From an uncultured Alphaproteobacteria bacterium (GTDB taxonomy: Bacteria > Pseudomonadota > Alphaproteobacteria > Rhodobacterales > Rhodobacteraceae): a stretch of 64,000 nucleotides of DNA. The notes under the pieces were generated by a model. The model did no database searches. It worked only from the letters and a program-made list of their open reading frames with translations, and was not told the DNA's origin. Of the stretch, positions 16,639-26,559 are shown piece after piece; the first letter of the stretch is position 1; each line of letters opens with the position of its first letter. The translations under genes and the position numbers were made by a program. The stretch lies in contig CACJUU010000007.1 in the NCBI GenBank assembly GCA_902596605.1, positions 37,729 through 101,728 of the forward strand. Direction: 5' to 3'.

Positions 16639-17250
16639 TCACTTTTTCCTATGGGGATCGCCCCTAGGTAATATATCTCGAATATAATCCCTTTGTTTCC
16701 ACTCTGGTGGCGGAGGTACTCCCTTTCCTTTTCGAGGAATATGCGGGGAAGGTTTACTCTCTTTTAAATTTGGTACGTATCGCGGGCAATTTGGATAAAT
16801 TTCGCATTTTATTCGCACAACAAACTTAGCACCGTGGTGTTTTTCCAAGGATTTTCTATCCCTATGAATACTCGCCTGTCCATTAATCCTTATACGGCGA
16901 CTTTTTCCATCAAAATTTACGAATAATAACGCAACATTTGGATTTCTCATGATATTTCCAGCTGTCCGATACATTGAATTCCCATCATATTCTGGATATT
17001 CAATTACTCCTCCCTCAAGTATCTTCACAAATCCCGGATCTCCTGATTTTATATTACAATCGATATATTCTTTCCAAGAGCTCGCTATAAAAAAGAATTG
17101 CGCATTTTTTATTAATTCTTTTTCATCATCCCAAAACTCATAGTGCTTTCTGTTCTTTTCAATGGCTTCAGCTGTTCTGCGCCCGTCAAAAAGATCCTGA
17201 AACTCTCTCATTCCCTCATGAAAAAAATCTCTGTTCCTAAAGTCATTCAT
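16639..17250 (-). CDS. Pyridoxamine 5'-phosphate oxidase-like FMN protein
   Basis: A 203-residue protein of the PNPOx-like split-barrel fold. The core from about residue 45 to 140 has FFIASSWKEYIDCNIKSG, a GNIMRNPNVALLFVNF segment and RRIRINGQASIH, which correspond to the FMN-binding strands of this family. The C-terminal 40 residues are Pro- and Lys-rich (GKGVPPPPEWKQRD) and look like an extension with a dock or disordered tail. The family includes flavin reductases and enzymes of unknown function; true PNP oxidase (PdxH) is not implied. It lies between a LysE-type and an MFS gene. Confidence 0.78.
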   Translation of the reverse strand: MNDFRNRDFFHEGMREFQDLFDGRRTAEAIEKNRKHYEFWDDEKELIKNAQFFFIASSWKEYIDCNIKSGDPGFVKILEGGVIEYPEYDGNSMYRTAGNIMRNPNVALLFVNFDGKSRRIRINGQASIHRDRKSLEKHHGAKFVVRIKCEIYPNCPRYVPNLKESKPSPHIPRKGKGVPPPPEWKQRDYIRDILPRGDPHRKK

Positions 17251-17335
17251 ATATGTCTCACAATTTTTTATTTTTGTTACAGAAAGTTACATCGAATTAT
17301 AACATTTGGAAAAAGAAAATAGCCCAACAACTTTA

Positions 17336-18538
17336 TTATTTCCTTAAAATCATCTTCTCAGCACGAGTAGAACTTTGTGACGGTAATAAAATAGATGCCA
17401 GAACAATAATAACAGAAAACAAACTTAAAAAACTAAAAAGCTCCGACAACTTATATCCCTTGTCCAACATAAAACTACATGTTGGTAGCACAGTAGCGCC
17501 AACTCCAAGATTGAGAACAAACTTCATGCTAAGAACGCGATTCCTCCAACCATCAGGAACATACCGTACCATAACAGCATCAATAATTGGAATTTGCCCG
17601 AAAACAAAACAGACCGCTAACGTCATAAAGAATAATAGCTTGTAACCGTCGAATTGAGACGCCAAATATATAAAGATTATCTGACCAATTGAGACAATAA
17701 ATAAAACTATTTTCGGTGATATACGATCAATAAACCATCCAACAACAACCTGTGAAAAAGAAGATATTGCATAGACAAAAGAAGCAAGGAGTCCAGTCAT
17801 CGCAACAGAAAGCACAAGGTTTTCCATATAAAGCTCCAAATACCGAGGAACGAGGAAAGTTACCGCTGTAAAAACGAAACCTCCAAAGGTGGTGCTAATT
17901 GCTAAGGCTAAAAGAGCTTGCCTCCAGCCATGAGAAAACTTTTCAGACTTTGTTTTAGGCGATCCTTCCTTTGGTAACTCCATAGGTTTGAGAGCATGTG
18001 CAAAAAATATTCCGTAGATTATGCATATTATTCCAGATATCAAAAAAGCCATTTTCCAATCACTATAAAAAATAATAATGCCTGTAATTAATGGAGCACT
18101 AGCTACGCCCATATTTCCGAATAATCCATTGAGACCAAGGCGTAGACCGACGCGCTCTTTTGTTTCCAATAGCATTGCTATTCCGACCGGATGAAAAATA
18201 GCAGCAAAAAAACCCAAGCTGGACAAGCCTAATACCAGATGGAGTGATGTGTAAGAAAAACTTATCAGGATCGACGAGATGCCTATCCCAAAATGAAATA
18301 CTACCATTGTAATAGATCTTGAAAAAATGTCTGCTACTCTGGCTGCTATTGGTGATGCAATACCAAACAGAATGAACCCCAATGTTGCTAGCTGTATGGT
18401 TTCACCATAGGTGAGCCCTATGTCCCGCCCTGCATCGTAAGCTGCTTTGGCAAAGACGAGAATTATGAAGTGGTCTAAAAAATGACTAATAAAAAGATAT
18501 GTGTCAGGAATTTTTTTGTTTCGAAAGCGTGAAAGCAT
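17336..18538 (-). CDS. Major facilitator superfamily transporter
   Basis: A 400-residue membrane protein with about 12 hydrophobic helices in two six-helix halves. The loop after helix 2 (ARVADIFSRS) resembles the MFS GxxxDRxGRR motif in weakened form, and a central cytoplasmic stretch with KEGSPKTKSEKFSHGWRQ divides the halves. The length is usual for the family. The fosmidomycin-resistance-like or general efflux groups are possible, but the substrate cannot be read. It is separated from the PPOX-like gene by 85 bases and reads in the same direction, so a shared transcript is possible. Confidence 0.85.
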   Translation of the reverse strand: MLSRFRNKKIPDTYLFISHFLDHFIILVFAKAAYDAGRDIGLTYGETIQLATLGFILFGIASPIAARVADIFSRSITMVVFHFGIGISSILISFSYTSLHLVLGLSSLGFFAAIFHPVGIAMLLETKERVGLRLGLNGLFGNMGVASAPLITGIIIFYSDWKMAFLISGIICIIYGIFFAHALKPMELPKEGSPKTKSEKFSHGWRQALLALAISTTFGGFVFTAVTFLVPRYLELYMENLVLSVAMTGLLASFVYAISSFSQVVVGWFIDRISPKIVLFIVSIGQIIFIYLASQFDGYKLLFFMTLAVCFVFGQIPIIDAVMVRYVPDGWRNRVLSMKFVLNLGVGATVLPTCSFMLDKGYKLSELFSFLSLFSVIIVLASILLPSQSSTRAEKMILRK

Positions 18539-18646
18539 GATAGTTTACTATCACGATTTACTCACAACGGCATATTAAATAATTACCTTAGCTTATCACT
18601 TTTGTTAAAAGATTAAATTTTTTATGGAGTCATAGAGGGCATCAAA

Positions 18647-19522
18647 ATGAATAAAGAAACCAAATATATTCCACCTGAGGTTTGGGAATGGGATAAGCCT
18701 AGTGGAGGAGCGTTTGAGAGCATAAACAAACCCACGGCTGGTTCTGCTTATGAACAGAAACTTCCCAGAGGGAAGCATCCTTTGCAACTTTACTCTCAGG
18801 GTACACCAAATGGTGTAAAAATAACATTAATGTTAGAAGAGCTGCTAGCTTTAGGACACAGAGGTGCTGAGTATGACGCGTGGCTTTGCCGAATAAACAA
18901 AGGTGAGCAGTTTTCATCTGGTTTTGTGGAAATAAACCCTAATTCAAAAATACCAGCGTTACTAGATCAATCAAATGGGAAAGAACAAAGAGTTTTTGAG
19001 TCCGGTGCTATTCTTTTATATTTAGCCGAAAAATTTTCAGAGTTTTTGCCAACAGAACTAGACAAGCGTACTGAATGCCTTTCCTGGTTATTTTGGCAAA
19101 TGGGAAGCACGCCGTATTTGGGAGGCGGCTTTGGGCATTTTTATTCCTATGCGCCTGAAAAATTTCAATATCCAATAGACAGATATGCGATGGAAACCAA
19201 ACGTCAGTTGGACTTATTGGACCAAAGATTAAGTCAAACTGAATACTTAGCTTGTGAAAAATTCACTATTGCTGATATAGCCTCTTGGCCATGGTACGGA
19301 CAGCTCGTGCTTGGTCGATTATATAGCGCTGGTAACTTTTTGGATGTGTCTTCATATAAAAATGTCGTTGCTTGGGCTGAAAAAATAGATCAAAGACAAA
19401 CAGCAAGTAAAGCACGGATGGTTAATCGTATAGTAGGAAACCCAAAGTTTCAGTTGCATGAAAGACATGACGCGTCGGATTTCGAATTAAAAACACAGGA
19501 TAAACTTAACGGTTCTGAATAG
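18647..19522 (+). CDS. Glutathione S-transferase, YghU-like (nu class)
   Basis: A 291-residue GST with the extra N-terminal stretch typical of YghU. Residues 1-45 precede the thioredoxin-like domain, which shows LYSQGTPNGVKITLMLEE and the glutathione-binding EINPNSKIPALL with FESGAILLYLAEKF. The C-terminal domain has FTIADIASWPWYG. YghU of E. coli binds two glutathione molecules and acts as a disulfide-bond reductase. A second, shorter nu-class enzyme lies at 13568. The gene is divergent from the MFS gene and is followed by the glycine riboswitch leader; no strong terminator is visible between them. Confidence 0.9.
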   Translation: MNKETKYIPPEVWEWDKPSGGAFESINKPTAGSAYEQKLPRGKHPLQLYSQGTPNGVKITLMLEELLALGHRGAEYDAWLCRINKGEQFSSGFVEINPNSKIPALLDQSNGKEQRVFESGAILLYLAEKFSEFLPTELDKRTECLSWLFWQMGSTPYLGGGFGHFYSYAPEKFQYPIDRYAMETKRQLDLLDQRLSQTEYLACEKFTIADIASWPWYGQLVLGRLYSAGNFLDVSSYKNVVAWAEKIDQRQTASKARMVNRIVGNPKFQLHERHDASDFELKTQDKLNGSE

Positions 19523-19599
19523 GTTTATTTTTTAATTGAATATCTATTTCACCAAAATTCTTGAAAGTTAAAAGCTTTTGTTATAACGTTTTAACAATA

Positions 19600-19748
19600 T
19601 CGGGAGAAACTAGTAATAGTTGCCGAAGGAGCAACCGCCCCGGAAACTCTCAGGCAAAAAGGACCGGTATAGACTGAACACTCTGGAGAGCGACTTTAAA
19701 TAGTCCGCCGAAGGGATAACGATCTCAGGCAAAGGAACAGAGGGGGCA
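19600..19748 (+). ncRNA. Tandem glycine riboswitch (two aptamers)
   Basis: Two consecutive glycine aptamers. Aptamer 1 (about 19601-19672) has GGGAGA, then GCCGAAGGAGCAA, CTCTCAGGCAAAAAGGACCG. Aptamer 2 (about 19681-19746) has CTGGAGAG, GCCGAAGGGATAA, TCTCAGGCAAAGGAACAGAG. The GCCGAAGG and CTCAGGCAAA-GGA modules are the conserved core of the gcvT RNA motif, and the GGGAGA/CTCTC and GGAGAG/CTCAGG arms close each unit. It precedes gcvTHP. In most bacteria glycine binding turns on the glycine cleavage operon, which avoids wasting glycine when scarce; I infer the same here. Confidence 0.95.
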
Positions 19749-19808
19749 TTCTTGGATGTGTACTTACACACATCTTTAACGAATGCCGGTAAAACCATTT
19801 AATACCGG
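19745..19808 (+). promoter_or_regulatory. Likely riboswitch expression platform
   Basis: After aptamer 2, GGCATTC (19745-19751) can pair with GAATGCC (19781-19787), enclosing a smaller hairpin GATGTGT/ACACATC (19755-19761 with 19768-19774). A third stem, CCGGTA (19786-19791) with TACCGG (19803-19808), shares two bases with the first. The stems cannot all be complete at once, which fits a switch. There is no T-run after the hairpin, so control is more likely at translation start; the Shine-Dalgarno AGAAGG (19813-19818) lies just beyond. This reading is by eye. Confidence 0.55.
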
Positions 19809-19825
19809 AATAAGAAGGTTAAGTT

Positions 19826-20959
19826 TTGACAGAGCTTGAAAAGACAGCTTTATACGATCTTCATCGATCTCTCGGTGCTAAAGCGATACCTTTCGCTGGA
19901 TATGAAATGCCTGTTAATTACCCTTTAGGAATTATGAAAGAGCACTTATATTGCAGAAAGTCTGCAGGCCTTTTTGATGTTAGTCATATGGGGCAGCTAG
20001 TCATTTCGTCTAATACACAGTCTATGCAATTCATTGCTTCTGAGTTGGAAAAACTTCTCCCCATTGATGTATTAGGTCTTAGTGAAGACAGACAGAGGTA
20101 TGGGTTTTTACCAAATAAAGAGGGAGGAATCATAGACGACCTAATGATATCAAATAGAGGAGATCACTATTTTGTTGTTATAAATGCTTCGAGAAAGGAA
20201 ATTGATTTTAAATATCTTAGAGAAAATATTTCTAAAGAAATCGATGTTGACTTAATTAAAACAAGAGCACTTATCGCTATTCAGGGCCCTCAATCAGAAA
20301 AGATATTATCCTGCCAAATCGGAGAATTGAGTTCCCTAACGTATCTTGATGTAAAAAACTTTTTGTATAAAGGAGAGACAATATGGGTTTCAAGGTCTGG
20401 CTATACAGGGCAAGATGGATTTGAAATATCACTACCTAATAGTCTATGTGAAGTGTTCTGTAAAAACCTTCTCGAACAAGATGGCATTGAACCGATTGGA
20501 CTGGGAGCCAGAGATACCCTCAGACTGGAATGCGGGCTTTGCCTCTATGGACAAGATTTAAATGAAACAATCACTCCTATTGAGGCCGGTTTAAAATGGG
20601 CTATTCAAAAAGTTAGACGGGCTGGAGGAGAGCGAGAAGGCGGTTTTGTAGGACAAAAAAAGATTTTAAAACAAATTGAAGAACAACCTTATTTCAAGAG
20701 AGAGGCTTTTTTTCCCGATGGGAAAGCTCCTTTAAGATCTGGGACTAAACTGTTTAGCGATGATAAAGGGAAAAATGAAATTGGTATGATCACATCTGGC
20801 GGCTACTCACCATCTCTTGAAAGGCCAATTTCAATGGGGTATTTGAACCATAATAAATTCAATGTTGATGAACCAATTTTTGGTGAAGTAAGAAACAAGT
20901 TCTTTTCTGTAACACTTACAAAATTACCGTTCGTACCAACCAGTTTTAAAAGAAATTAA
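19826..20959 (+). CDS. gcvT: Glycine cleavage system T protein (aminomethyltransferase)
   Basis: GcvT, 377 residues, takes the aminomethyl group from lipoylated GcvH and, with tetrahydrofolate, yields 5,10-methylene-THF and ammonia. Conserved parts include MPVNYPLGIMKEHL with DVSHMGQ near residue 52, the folate-binding region with SRSGYTGQDGFEIS near residue 192 and GARDTLRLECGLCLYGQDL near residue 230, plus the C-terminal barrel (FVPTSFKRN at the end). The length is normal. The start is TTG at 19826, seven bases after AGAAGG, and the leader is a tandem glycine riboswitch. gcvH follows after 14 bases and gcvP after another 21, a compact operon. Confidence 0.96.
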   Translation: MTELEKTALYDLHRSLGAKAIPFAGYEMPVNYPLGIMKEHLYCRKSAGLFDVSHMGQLVISSNTQSMQFIASELEKLLPIDVLGLSEDRQRYGFLPNKEGGIIDDLMISNRGDHYFVVINASRKEIDFKYLRENISKEIDVDLIKTRALIAIQGPQSEKILSCQIGELSSLTYLDVKNFLYKGETIWVSRSGYTGQDGFEISLPNSLCEVFCKNLLEQDGIEPIGLGARDTLRLECGLCLYGQDLNETITPIEAGLKWAIQKVRRAGGEREGGFVGQKKILKQIEEQPYFKREAFFPDGKAPLRSGTKLFSDDKGKNEIGMITSGGYSPSLERPISMGYLNHNKFNVDEPIFGEVRNKFFSVTLTKLPFVPTSFKRN

Positions 20960-20973
20960 GAGGAGATAGTAAT

Positions 20974-21333
20974 ATGAAATTTACAGAAGAACATGAATGG
21001 CTTGAGCCTGATGGAGATACCGTCAAGGTTGGTATCACAGAGTATGCTGCAGAACAATTGGGAGATATTGTATTCATTGAACTACCAGATGTAGGAACTT
21101 CAGTTACCAAAGGACAAGAAATAGTTGTTATAGAGAGTGTAAAAGCAGCATCGGATATCCTGGCACCTCTTGATGGTGAAATTATCGAGATCAATAATGC
21201 AATAGTGGATGACCCATCTATGGTTAACAACGATCCAACAGGCGAAGCTTGGTTTTTTAAAATGTCCTTAAAAAATCAAGGAGACCTTGCCGGTCTAATG
21301 AGTGAAGACGAATACAAGAAACATATCGAATAA
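20974..21333 (+). CDS. gcvH: Glycine cleavage system H protein
   Basis: GcvH, 119 residues, is the lipoylated shuttle protein of the glycine cleavage complex, carrying the aminomethyl group between GcvP and GcvT. The lipoyl lysine is Lys57 in the conserved ESVKAASD loop between the two beta-strand sheets. The N-terminal FTEEHEWLEPDGDTVKVGIT and DIVFIELPDVG are also typical. The start has AGAGGAGAT upstream. It sits between gcvT and gcvP in a single operon under the glycine riboswitch. The lipoylating enzyme and the L protein are not in this window. Confidence 0.97.
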   Translation: MKFTEEHEWLEPDGDTVKVGITEYAAEQLGDIVFIELPDVGTSVTKGQEIVVIESVKAASDILAPLDGEIIEINNAIVDDPSMVNNDPTGEAWFFKMSLKNQGDLAGLMSEDEYKKHIE

Positions 21334-21354
21334 CTAAATTATTAGGGGGAAAAA

Positions 21355-24228
21355 ATGAATTTTGAAAATAATAATTTTGAGCCAACGGAGTATCTACCTT
21401 ACGATTTTGCTAATAGGAGGCACATAGGTCCATCGCCTCGGGAGATGGAAAAAATGCTTAAGCTTCTTGGCCTGAATAGTATTGATCAATTGATTGATCA
21501 AACAATTCCTCCATCCATAAGACAAAAAAAATTGCTTGATTGGGATAAGCCAAAATCTGAACGAGAGATGCTTTTCCATCTTAGAGAAACAGCGTTAAAA
21601 AATAAAAAAATGATGAGCTTAATCGGTCAAGGGTATCACGGAACTATAACACCCCCTGCAATTCAAAGAAATGTTTTAGAAAATCCTGCTTGGTATACTT
21701 CCTATACCCCTTACCAACCAGAGATTTCCCAAGGACGTTTGGAAGCTCTTCTTAATTTTCAAACAATGATCAGTGATCTAACTGGACTGGAAATAGCGAA
21801 CGCCTCTTTACTTGATGAAGCGACTGCATGTGCAGAGGCAATGACTATGGCAAAAAGAATTACCAAAAATAAGTCCATCAATTTCTTTGTTGACCAAGAA
21901 TGCCACCCACAAAATATCGAAGTCCTTAAGACAAGAGCACAACCACTTGGATTAAATATTATTATTGGTGATCCGGATAAAGACATTAACTATGAAGATT
22001 GCTTTGGAGCAATATTCCAATATCCTGGAACTTTTGGCACGCTCAGAGACCTTACAAATGTGACTGATAAACTGCACGAAAAGGGTGCTCTTGTTACGAT
22101 TTCAGCAGACCCCATGTCGTTAACTTTACTTAAAGAACCAGGTTCCATGGGAGCCGATATCGCTGTGGGATCAACACAAAGATTTGGTGTTCCGCAAGGA
22201 TTTGGAGGGCCCCATGCCGCTTATATGGCTACCAAAGAGACTTATAAGCGCTTTCTTCCTGGTAGAATTGTAGGTGTTTCCATAGATAGTAAAGGCAATA
22301 AAGCATATCGATTGGCTCTACAAACAAGAGAGCAACATATTAGACGTGAAAAGGCTACTAGCAACGTGTGTACGGCACAAGCTCTTCTAGCGGTAATGGC
22401 ATCTTTTTATGCTGTGATGCATGGGCCAGATGGGCTAAAAGCTATTGCGCAAAGGATCCACAGAAAAACCGTTAGATTAGCCAAGGGATTGGAGGCACAT
22501 GGTTTCAATGTGGAACAAAAACATTTTTTTGATACGATTACGATAGACGTCGGTCCCATGCAAAATGTAATTCTCAAATCAGCAATTAGTGAAGGAATTA
22601 ATCTAAGAAAGATAGGCAAGTCTAGAATTGGAATATCATTGGATGAGAGAACCAGGCCAGCTATAATTGAGGCAGTATGGAGAGCATTTGGTATAAAACG
22701 AAAAGATGAAGACTTAACTCAGGGTTATCGAATTCCGAACGAATTATACAGACTTACTGATTTCCTTACTCATCCTATATTTCATATGAACAGAGCTGAG
22801 AGTGAGATGACAAGATACATGCGCCGTCTTGTTGACAGAGATATAGCGCTTGATAGATCTATGATACCACTTGGCTCATGTACCATGAAACTCAATGCGG
22901 CTGCAGAAATGCTCCCCCTGTCTTGGCCTGAGTTTTCTCAAGTCCACCCTTATGCTCCCAAGGAACAAACCTTAGGCTATAACATAATGATAGACAACTT
23001 GTCTAAAATGTTGTGTGACGTGACCGGATATGACTCTATATCGATGCAATCTAATTCAGGGGCCCAGGGAGAGTATGCTGGACTGCTTACAATTGGGCGA
23101 TATCATAAATCACGGGGAGATAATAACAGAGACATTTGTTTAATTCCCATGTCGGCACATGGCACAAATCCGGCTTCAGCACAGATGGCTGGATTACAGG
23201 TTGTTCCAGTCAATACATCAGATAATGGGGACGTTGATATAAACGACTTCGAAAGTAAAGCTAAGGAATATAAAGATCGGCTGTCATGTTGCATGATTAC
23301 CTACCCTTCAACTCATGGTGTGTTTGAGGTTAATGTTTCAAAAATTTGCGCAATTACCCATAAATTTGGTGGTCAGGTTTACCTTGATGGTGCAAATCTA
23401 AATGCAATGGTTGGACTGGTTAAACCAGGCGAAATTGGGGCTGATGTAAGCCATTTAAATCTTCATAAAACTTTCGCGATCCCCCATGGTGGTGGTGGGC
23501 CAGGAATGGGGCCGATAGCGGTTAAAGATCATTTAACTCCATTTCTTCCAGGAAATCCAGTTGAGGATAATGATGGAGGAGCTGTATCTGCTGCTCCATT
23601 TGGATCAGGTTCAATTTTGACTATTTCATGGGCTTACTGTTTAATGATGGGCGGCACAGGGCTCACACAAGCTACAAGAGTAGCCATTTTGAATGCCAAT
23701 TATATTGCAAAAAAATTAGGAGAGTTTTATCCCATTCTTTACACTGGGCCTGATGGAAGAATTGCACATGAATGTATCGTAGACATTAGACCCCTAACTA
23801 AAGATTCAGGTGTTACTGTAGATGATATTTCAAAGAGATTAGTTGATTGTGGTTTTCATGCACCAACCATGAGTTTTCCAGTTGCAGGAACTCTCATGAT
23901 TGAACCAACAGAGAGTGAAACCAAAGCAGAACTTGATAGATTTTGTGATGCTATGATAGCGATTTTCCATGAAGCAAAGGATATTGAAGAGGGTCGTATC
24001 GATCCGGATAATAATCCTTTGAAAAACGCTCCTCATACTGTGGAAGATCTAGTTGGAGAGTGGAATAGACCATATACTAGGGAGCAAGCTTGTTTTCCTC
24101 CTGGGTCCTTTCGTGTGGATAAGTATTGGCCGCCCGTAAATAGAATTGATAACGTCCATGGGGATAGAAATCTAATTTGTACATGTCCGCCCATGTCTGA
24201 CTTTCAAGGAACGTGCGATGGAAACTAA
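21355..24228 (+). CDS. gcvP: Glycine dehydrogenase (decarboxylating), P protein
   Basis: GcvP, 957 residues, is the PLP enzyme that decarboxylates glycine and passes the aminomethyl group to GcvH. It is the full-length single-chain form with both halves. The N-terminal half starts with [18 protein letters not shown]; the C-terminal half holds the PLP lysine, Lys705 in [30 protein letters not shown] and [15 protein letters not shown] [11 protein letters not shown] flank it. AGGGGG lies a few bases before the ATG. It ends the gcvTHP operon; the next gene, a cyclase, starts 95 bases later on the same strand, and I see no strong terminator between them. Confidence 0.97.
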   Translation: MNFENNNFEPTEYLPYDFANRRHIGPSPREMEKMLKLLGLNSIDQLIDQTIPPSIRQKKLLDWDKPKSEREMLFHLRETALKNKKMMSLIGQGYHGTITPPAIQRNVLENPAWYTSYTPYQPEISQGRLEALLNFQTMISDLTGLEIANASLLDEATACAEAMTMAKRITKNKSINFFVDQECHPQNIEVLKTRAQPLGLNIIIGDPDKDINYEDCFGAIFQYPGTFGTLRDLTNVTDKLHEKGALVTISADPMSLTLLKEPGSMGADIAVGSTQRFGVPQGFGGPHAAYMATKETYKRFLPGRIVGVSIDSKGNKAYRLALQTREQHIRREKATSNVCTAQALLAVMASFYAVMHGPDGLKAIAQRIHRKTVRLAKGLEAHGFNVEQKHFFDTITIDVGPMQNVILKSAISEGINLRKIGKSRIGISLDERTRPAIIEAVWRAFGIKRKDEDLTQGYRIPNELYRLTDFLTHPIFHMNRAESEMTRYMRRLVDRDIALDRSMIPLGSCTMKLNAAAEMLPLSWPEFSQVHPYAPKEQTLGYNIMIDNLSKMLCDVTGYDSISMQSNSGAQGEYAGLLTIGRYHKSRGDNNRDICLIPMSAHGTNPASAQMAGLQVVPVNTSDNGDVDINDFESKAKEYKDRLSCCMITYPSTHGVFEVNVSKICAITHKFGGQVYLDGANLNAMVGLVKPGEIGADVSHLNLHKTFAIPHGGGGPGMGPIAVKDHLTPFLPGNPVEDNDGGAVSAAPFGSGSILTISWAYCLMMGGTGLTQATRVAILNANYIAKKLGEFYPILYTGPDGRIAHECIVDIRPLTKDSGVTVDDISKRLVDCGFHAPTMSFPVAGTLMIEPTESETKAELDRFCDAMIAIFHEAKDIEEGRIDPDNNPLKNAPHTVEDLVGEWNRPYTREQACFPPGSFRVDKYWPPVNRIDNVHGDRNLICTCPPMSDFQGTCDGN

Positions 24229-24323
24229 TTTTTTTATAGCTTTTGGTCATTTGTTCGTTTTACACTAAATTTTGAATTGGGCATTTGGTTGCCTATTAAA
24301 ATCAAAGCTTTCTGTAATAAAAA

Positions 24324-26093
24324 ATGTCAAAAGTTAAACGTAAATTAACAACAATTCTTGCTACCGATTGTGTCGGCTTTAGCAAAAGAATGGATGAAAA
24401 CGAAGAACTAACACTTGAAAACCTAAAAGCCTGCCGATCTATAATTGATCCACAGATAAAGGAATTTGGCGGAAGAATTTTTTATACAGCAGGTGACTCA
24501 GTGATAGCGGAGTTTGAAAGTCCTGTTGAATGTGTGAACGCAGCAATAGGTTTTCAAAAAGCTATTAATGATAGAAATAATACGCTTTCTGAAGAATCTC
24601 AGCTGGACTGGAGAGTTGGCATACATCTCGATGACGTCATAATAGAGGGAGATAATGTCTATGGTAACGGCGTAAACATTGCAGCTAGACTTGAGACTGC
24701 CTGTTCTCCTGGACAAATATTACTTTCAACAGCAGTACAAGATCAGGTTAATAAAAGAATAAATTTTAGTATTGAAGATGCTGGGACAAAATCTTTAAAA
24801 AATATTGACGAGGCCTTTCAAGTATATGGAATCTCTCCCTCTGGCAAAAAAATTTCTAAGACCGATGCACTTAAAGAAAAGGACGCACAAGAGGCGGTTA
24901 AAAGTTATAAACCAAAATTAGCAGTTTTACCTTTTGATAATATGAACAATGATGAAGACAGCGGTTATTTAGTTGATGGTGTTGTTGAAGATTTAATTAC
25001 AGAATTTTCACGAATACGAGAACTTGAGGTCTTATCCAGACAGTCTTGTTTCGAATTTCGTGATGCCTCTAGCAGCATACGAGATTTTTGCAAAAAGTTT
25101 GGAGTAGATTACGCAGTTTCAGGTAGCATTCGTACATCAGGCAAGCGAGTAAGAATTTCCGTAGAATTATCAGACTCGAGTGATGGTAAAGCTCTTTGGA
25201 ACAATAAGTATGATCGTATACTAGAAGACATTTTCGATGTGCAAGATGAGATTGTGAGAAAAATATCAATAGCACTTCTGGGCGAAATTGAAATTTCAAG
25301 TCTCGAACGAGCTAATCGTAAACCAACTGAGAATCTTACCTCATACGAATTATTACTTAGAGGCAAAGTGTTGCACCATAAATTTAAGAAAGAGGCTTGC
25401 CTTGAAGCTATAGATTCATTCAATAAAGCGATTCAGGCTGACAATAATAATGGGCAGGCATATGCCTGGAAGGCTTGCGCGATTGGTCAGGGAATGGGTC
25501 GTGGTTATTTAGAAGGTGATATGAAAGAGTGGTGGGATAATTCCATGCAGTGTATAGAGAAAGCTCAACAGCTAAATGATAATGATTTTGAAGTCCATAG
25601 AATGCTGGCCGAAGTTGCCTTAAGCACCCACGATTTCAAGGCTGGAGAAAGACATGCTCGCACGTCATTTAAGATGGTTCCAAATGATCCCAGAGTATTA
25701 TCGGTGTATGGAGAAATACTTTCTAGAACTGGTTCAACAGAAAAGGGAATAGAACTTCTAGAAAGTGCTTTGGAATTAGATCCCATACCAATGGGGAAAA
25801 CAAATACAGATCATAGAATTAGAGCCGTTCTATTTGGATATTTTATGGATAGAAACAGTCACATGTGCAAGCAGCTTATAAAAACTCTGCAAGAGGTTGA
25901 CTTTAAATCATGGCTAGTGACCGCAAAAATTTGTGATGATGAAGAGATAGAATATACTTCAGAAGTTTGGTTTGCTGAAAATAAAGATCATTTCAAGGAA
26001 ATGGATTGGGAAATGGAAATAGACAGGTTCCATTTAAATAATGAAGGTTTGCAGAAATCTCTTGTAGGCTTTGTTGAAAGCCTTTTCAATTAA
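24324..26093 (+). CDS. Class III adenylate/guanylate cyclase with TPR repeats (copy 2)
   Basis: A 589-residue paralogue of the protein at 5061-6824, with the same order: cyclase domain (residues 1-185), TolB/FlgO-like middle domain (about 195-335) and TPR-like helices (340-540). Catalytic residues are present: Asp in ILATDCVGFS, Asp in TAGDSVIAEF, and Asn/Arg in GVNIAARLE. By eye the two proteins are alike over their full length, most strongly in the cyclase domain and the GYLVDG region. This copy has no obvious Shine-Dalgarno sequence before its ATG. It lies on the plus strand, the other on the minus strand, and they bracket about 17.5 kb. The product is probably cAMP; the trigger is unknown. 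Confidence 0.88.
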   Translation: MSKVKRKLTTILATDCVGFSKRMDENEELTLENLKACRSIIDPQIKEFGGRIFYTAGDSVIAEFESPVECVNAAIGFQKAINDRNNTLSEESQLDWRVGIHLDDVIIEGDNVYGNGVNIAARLETACSPGQILLSTAVQDQVNKRINFSIEDAGTKSLKNIDEAFQVYGISPSGKKISKTDALKEKDAQEAVKSYKPKLAVLPFDNMNNDEDSGYLVDGVVEDLITEFSRIRELEVLSRQSCFEFRDASSSIRDFCKKFGVDYAVSGSIRTSGKRVRISVELSDSSDGKALWNNKYDRILEDIFDVQDEIVRKISIALLGEIEISSLERANRKPTENLTSYELLLRGKVLHHKFKKEACLEAIDSFNKAIQADNNNGQAYAWKACAIGQGMGRGYLEGDMKEWWDNSMQCIEKAQQLNDNDFEVHRMLAEVALSTHDFKAGERHARTSFKMVPNDPRVLSVYGEILSRTGSTEKGIELLESALELDPIPMGKTNTDHRIRAVLFGYFMDRNSHMCKQLIKTLQEVDFKSWLVTAKICDDEEIEYTSEVWFAENKDHFKEMDWEMEIDRFHLNNEGLQKSLVGFVESLFN

Positions 26094-26094
26094 C

Positions 26095-26559
26095 TCAATC
26101 ACCGGGATACATTAATGACAAAGTTTCAGCATACATAGCTAACTTTTTTATTCCCTTAATTTCCATCAATCTCTCAATTCTGACAAGAACGGAATTGTCT
26201 TCACGTATTATGACTTTCAATATCTTTGATTTAAGCCTTATAAATGACCCAACTTTTACTGGAGAAATGAATCTAACTTTATCAATCCCATAGTTTAGAG
26301 TATGCTTTAGGTTCTCAATATGAATTTTGTTTTTTCCTAAAGTTGGAGAAATGCAAAGGCTTAATAATCCGTGAGCAATTGTTTTTCCATCTGGCATTTC
26401 ATTTAATGCTCTTCCTGTATCAACATGAATCCACTGATCATCACCTGAAAGCTGTGCAAAGGCATTGATAAGTTGCTGATCAATTAAAAACCAATCACTA
26501 AAGCCCAACTCATAATTCTCAAATTTCTTTAAATCTCTTGGATATTTTAATTTAAGCAA
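26095..26559 (-). CDS. MaoC-like (R)-specific enoyl-CoA hydratase
   Basis: A 154-residue hot-dog-fold protein. The catalytic block is FAQLSGDDQWIHVD (near residues 35-48), with the Asp and His of the MaoC/R-hydratase motif, and a following TIAHGLLSLCIS segment. Such enzymes hydrate 2-enoyl-CoA to (R)-3-hydroxyacyl-CoA in polyester synthesis or beta-oxidation side routes. The ATG is the base next to the stop of the thiolase gene, so the two are one transcript. The pair suggests acyl-CoA breakdown or PHA-like metabolism. It converges on the cyclase gene with a one-base gap between stops. Confidence 0.88.
   Translation of the reverse strand: MLKLKYPRDLKKFENYELGFSDWFLIDQQLINAFAQLSGDDQWIHVDTGRALNEMPDGKTIAHGLLSLCISPTLGKNKIHIENLKHTLNYGIDKVRFISPVKVGSFIRLKSKILKVIIREDNSVLVRIERLMEIKGIKKLAMYAETLSLMYPGD

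Noticed and set aside
19751..19808. Rho-independent terminator as the riboswitch output
   Set aside because: Hairpins are present but no T-run follows, so a translational switch is the better reading.
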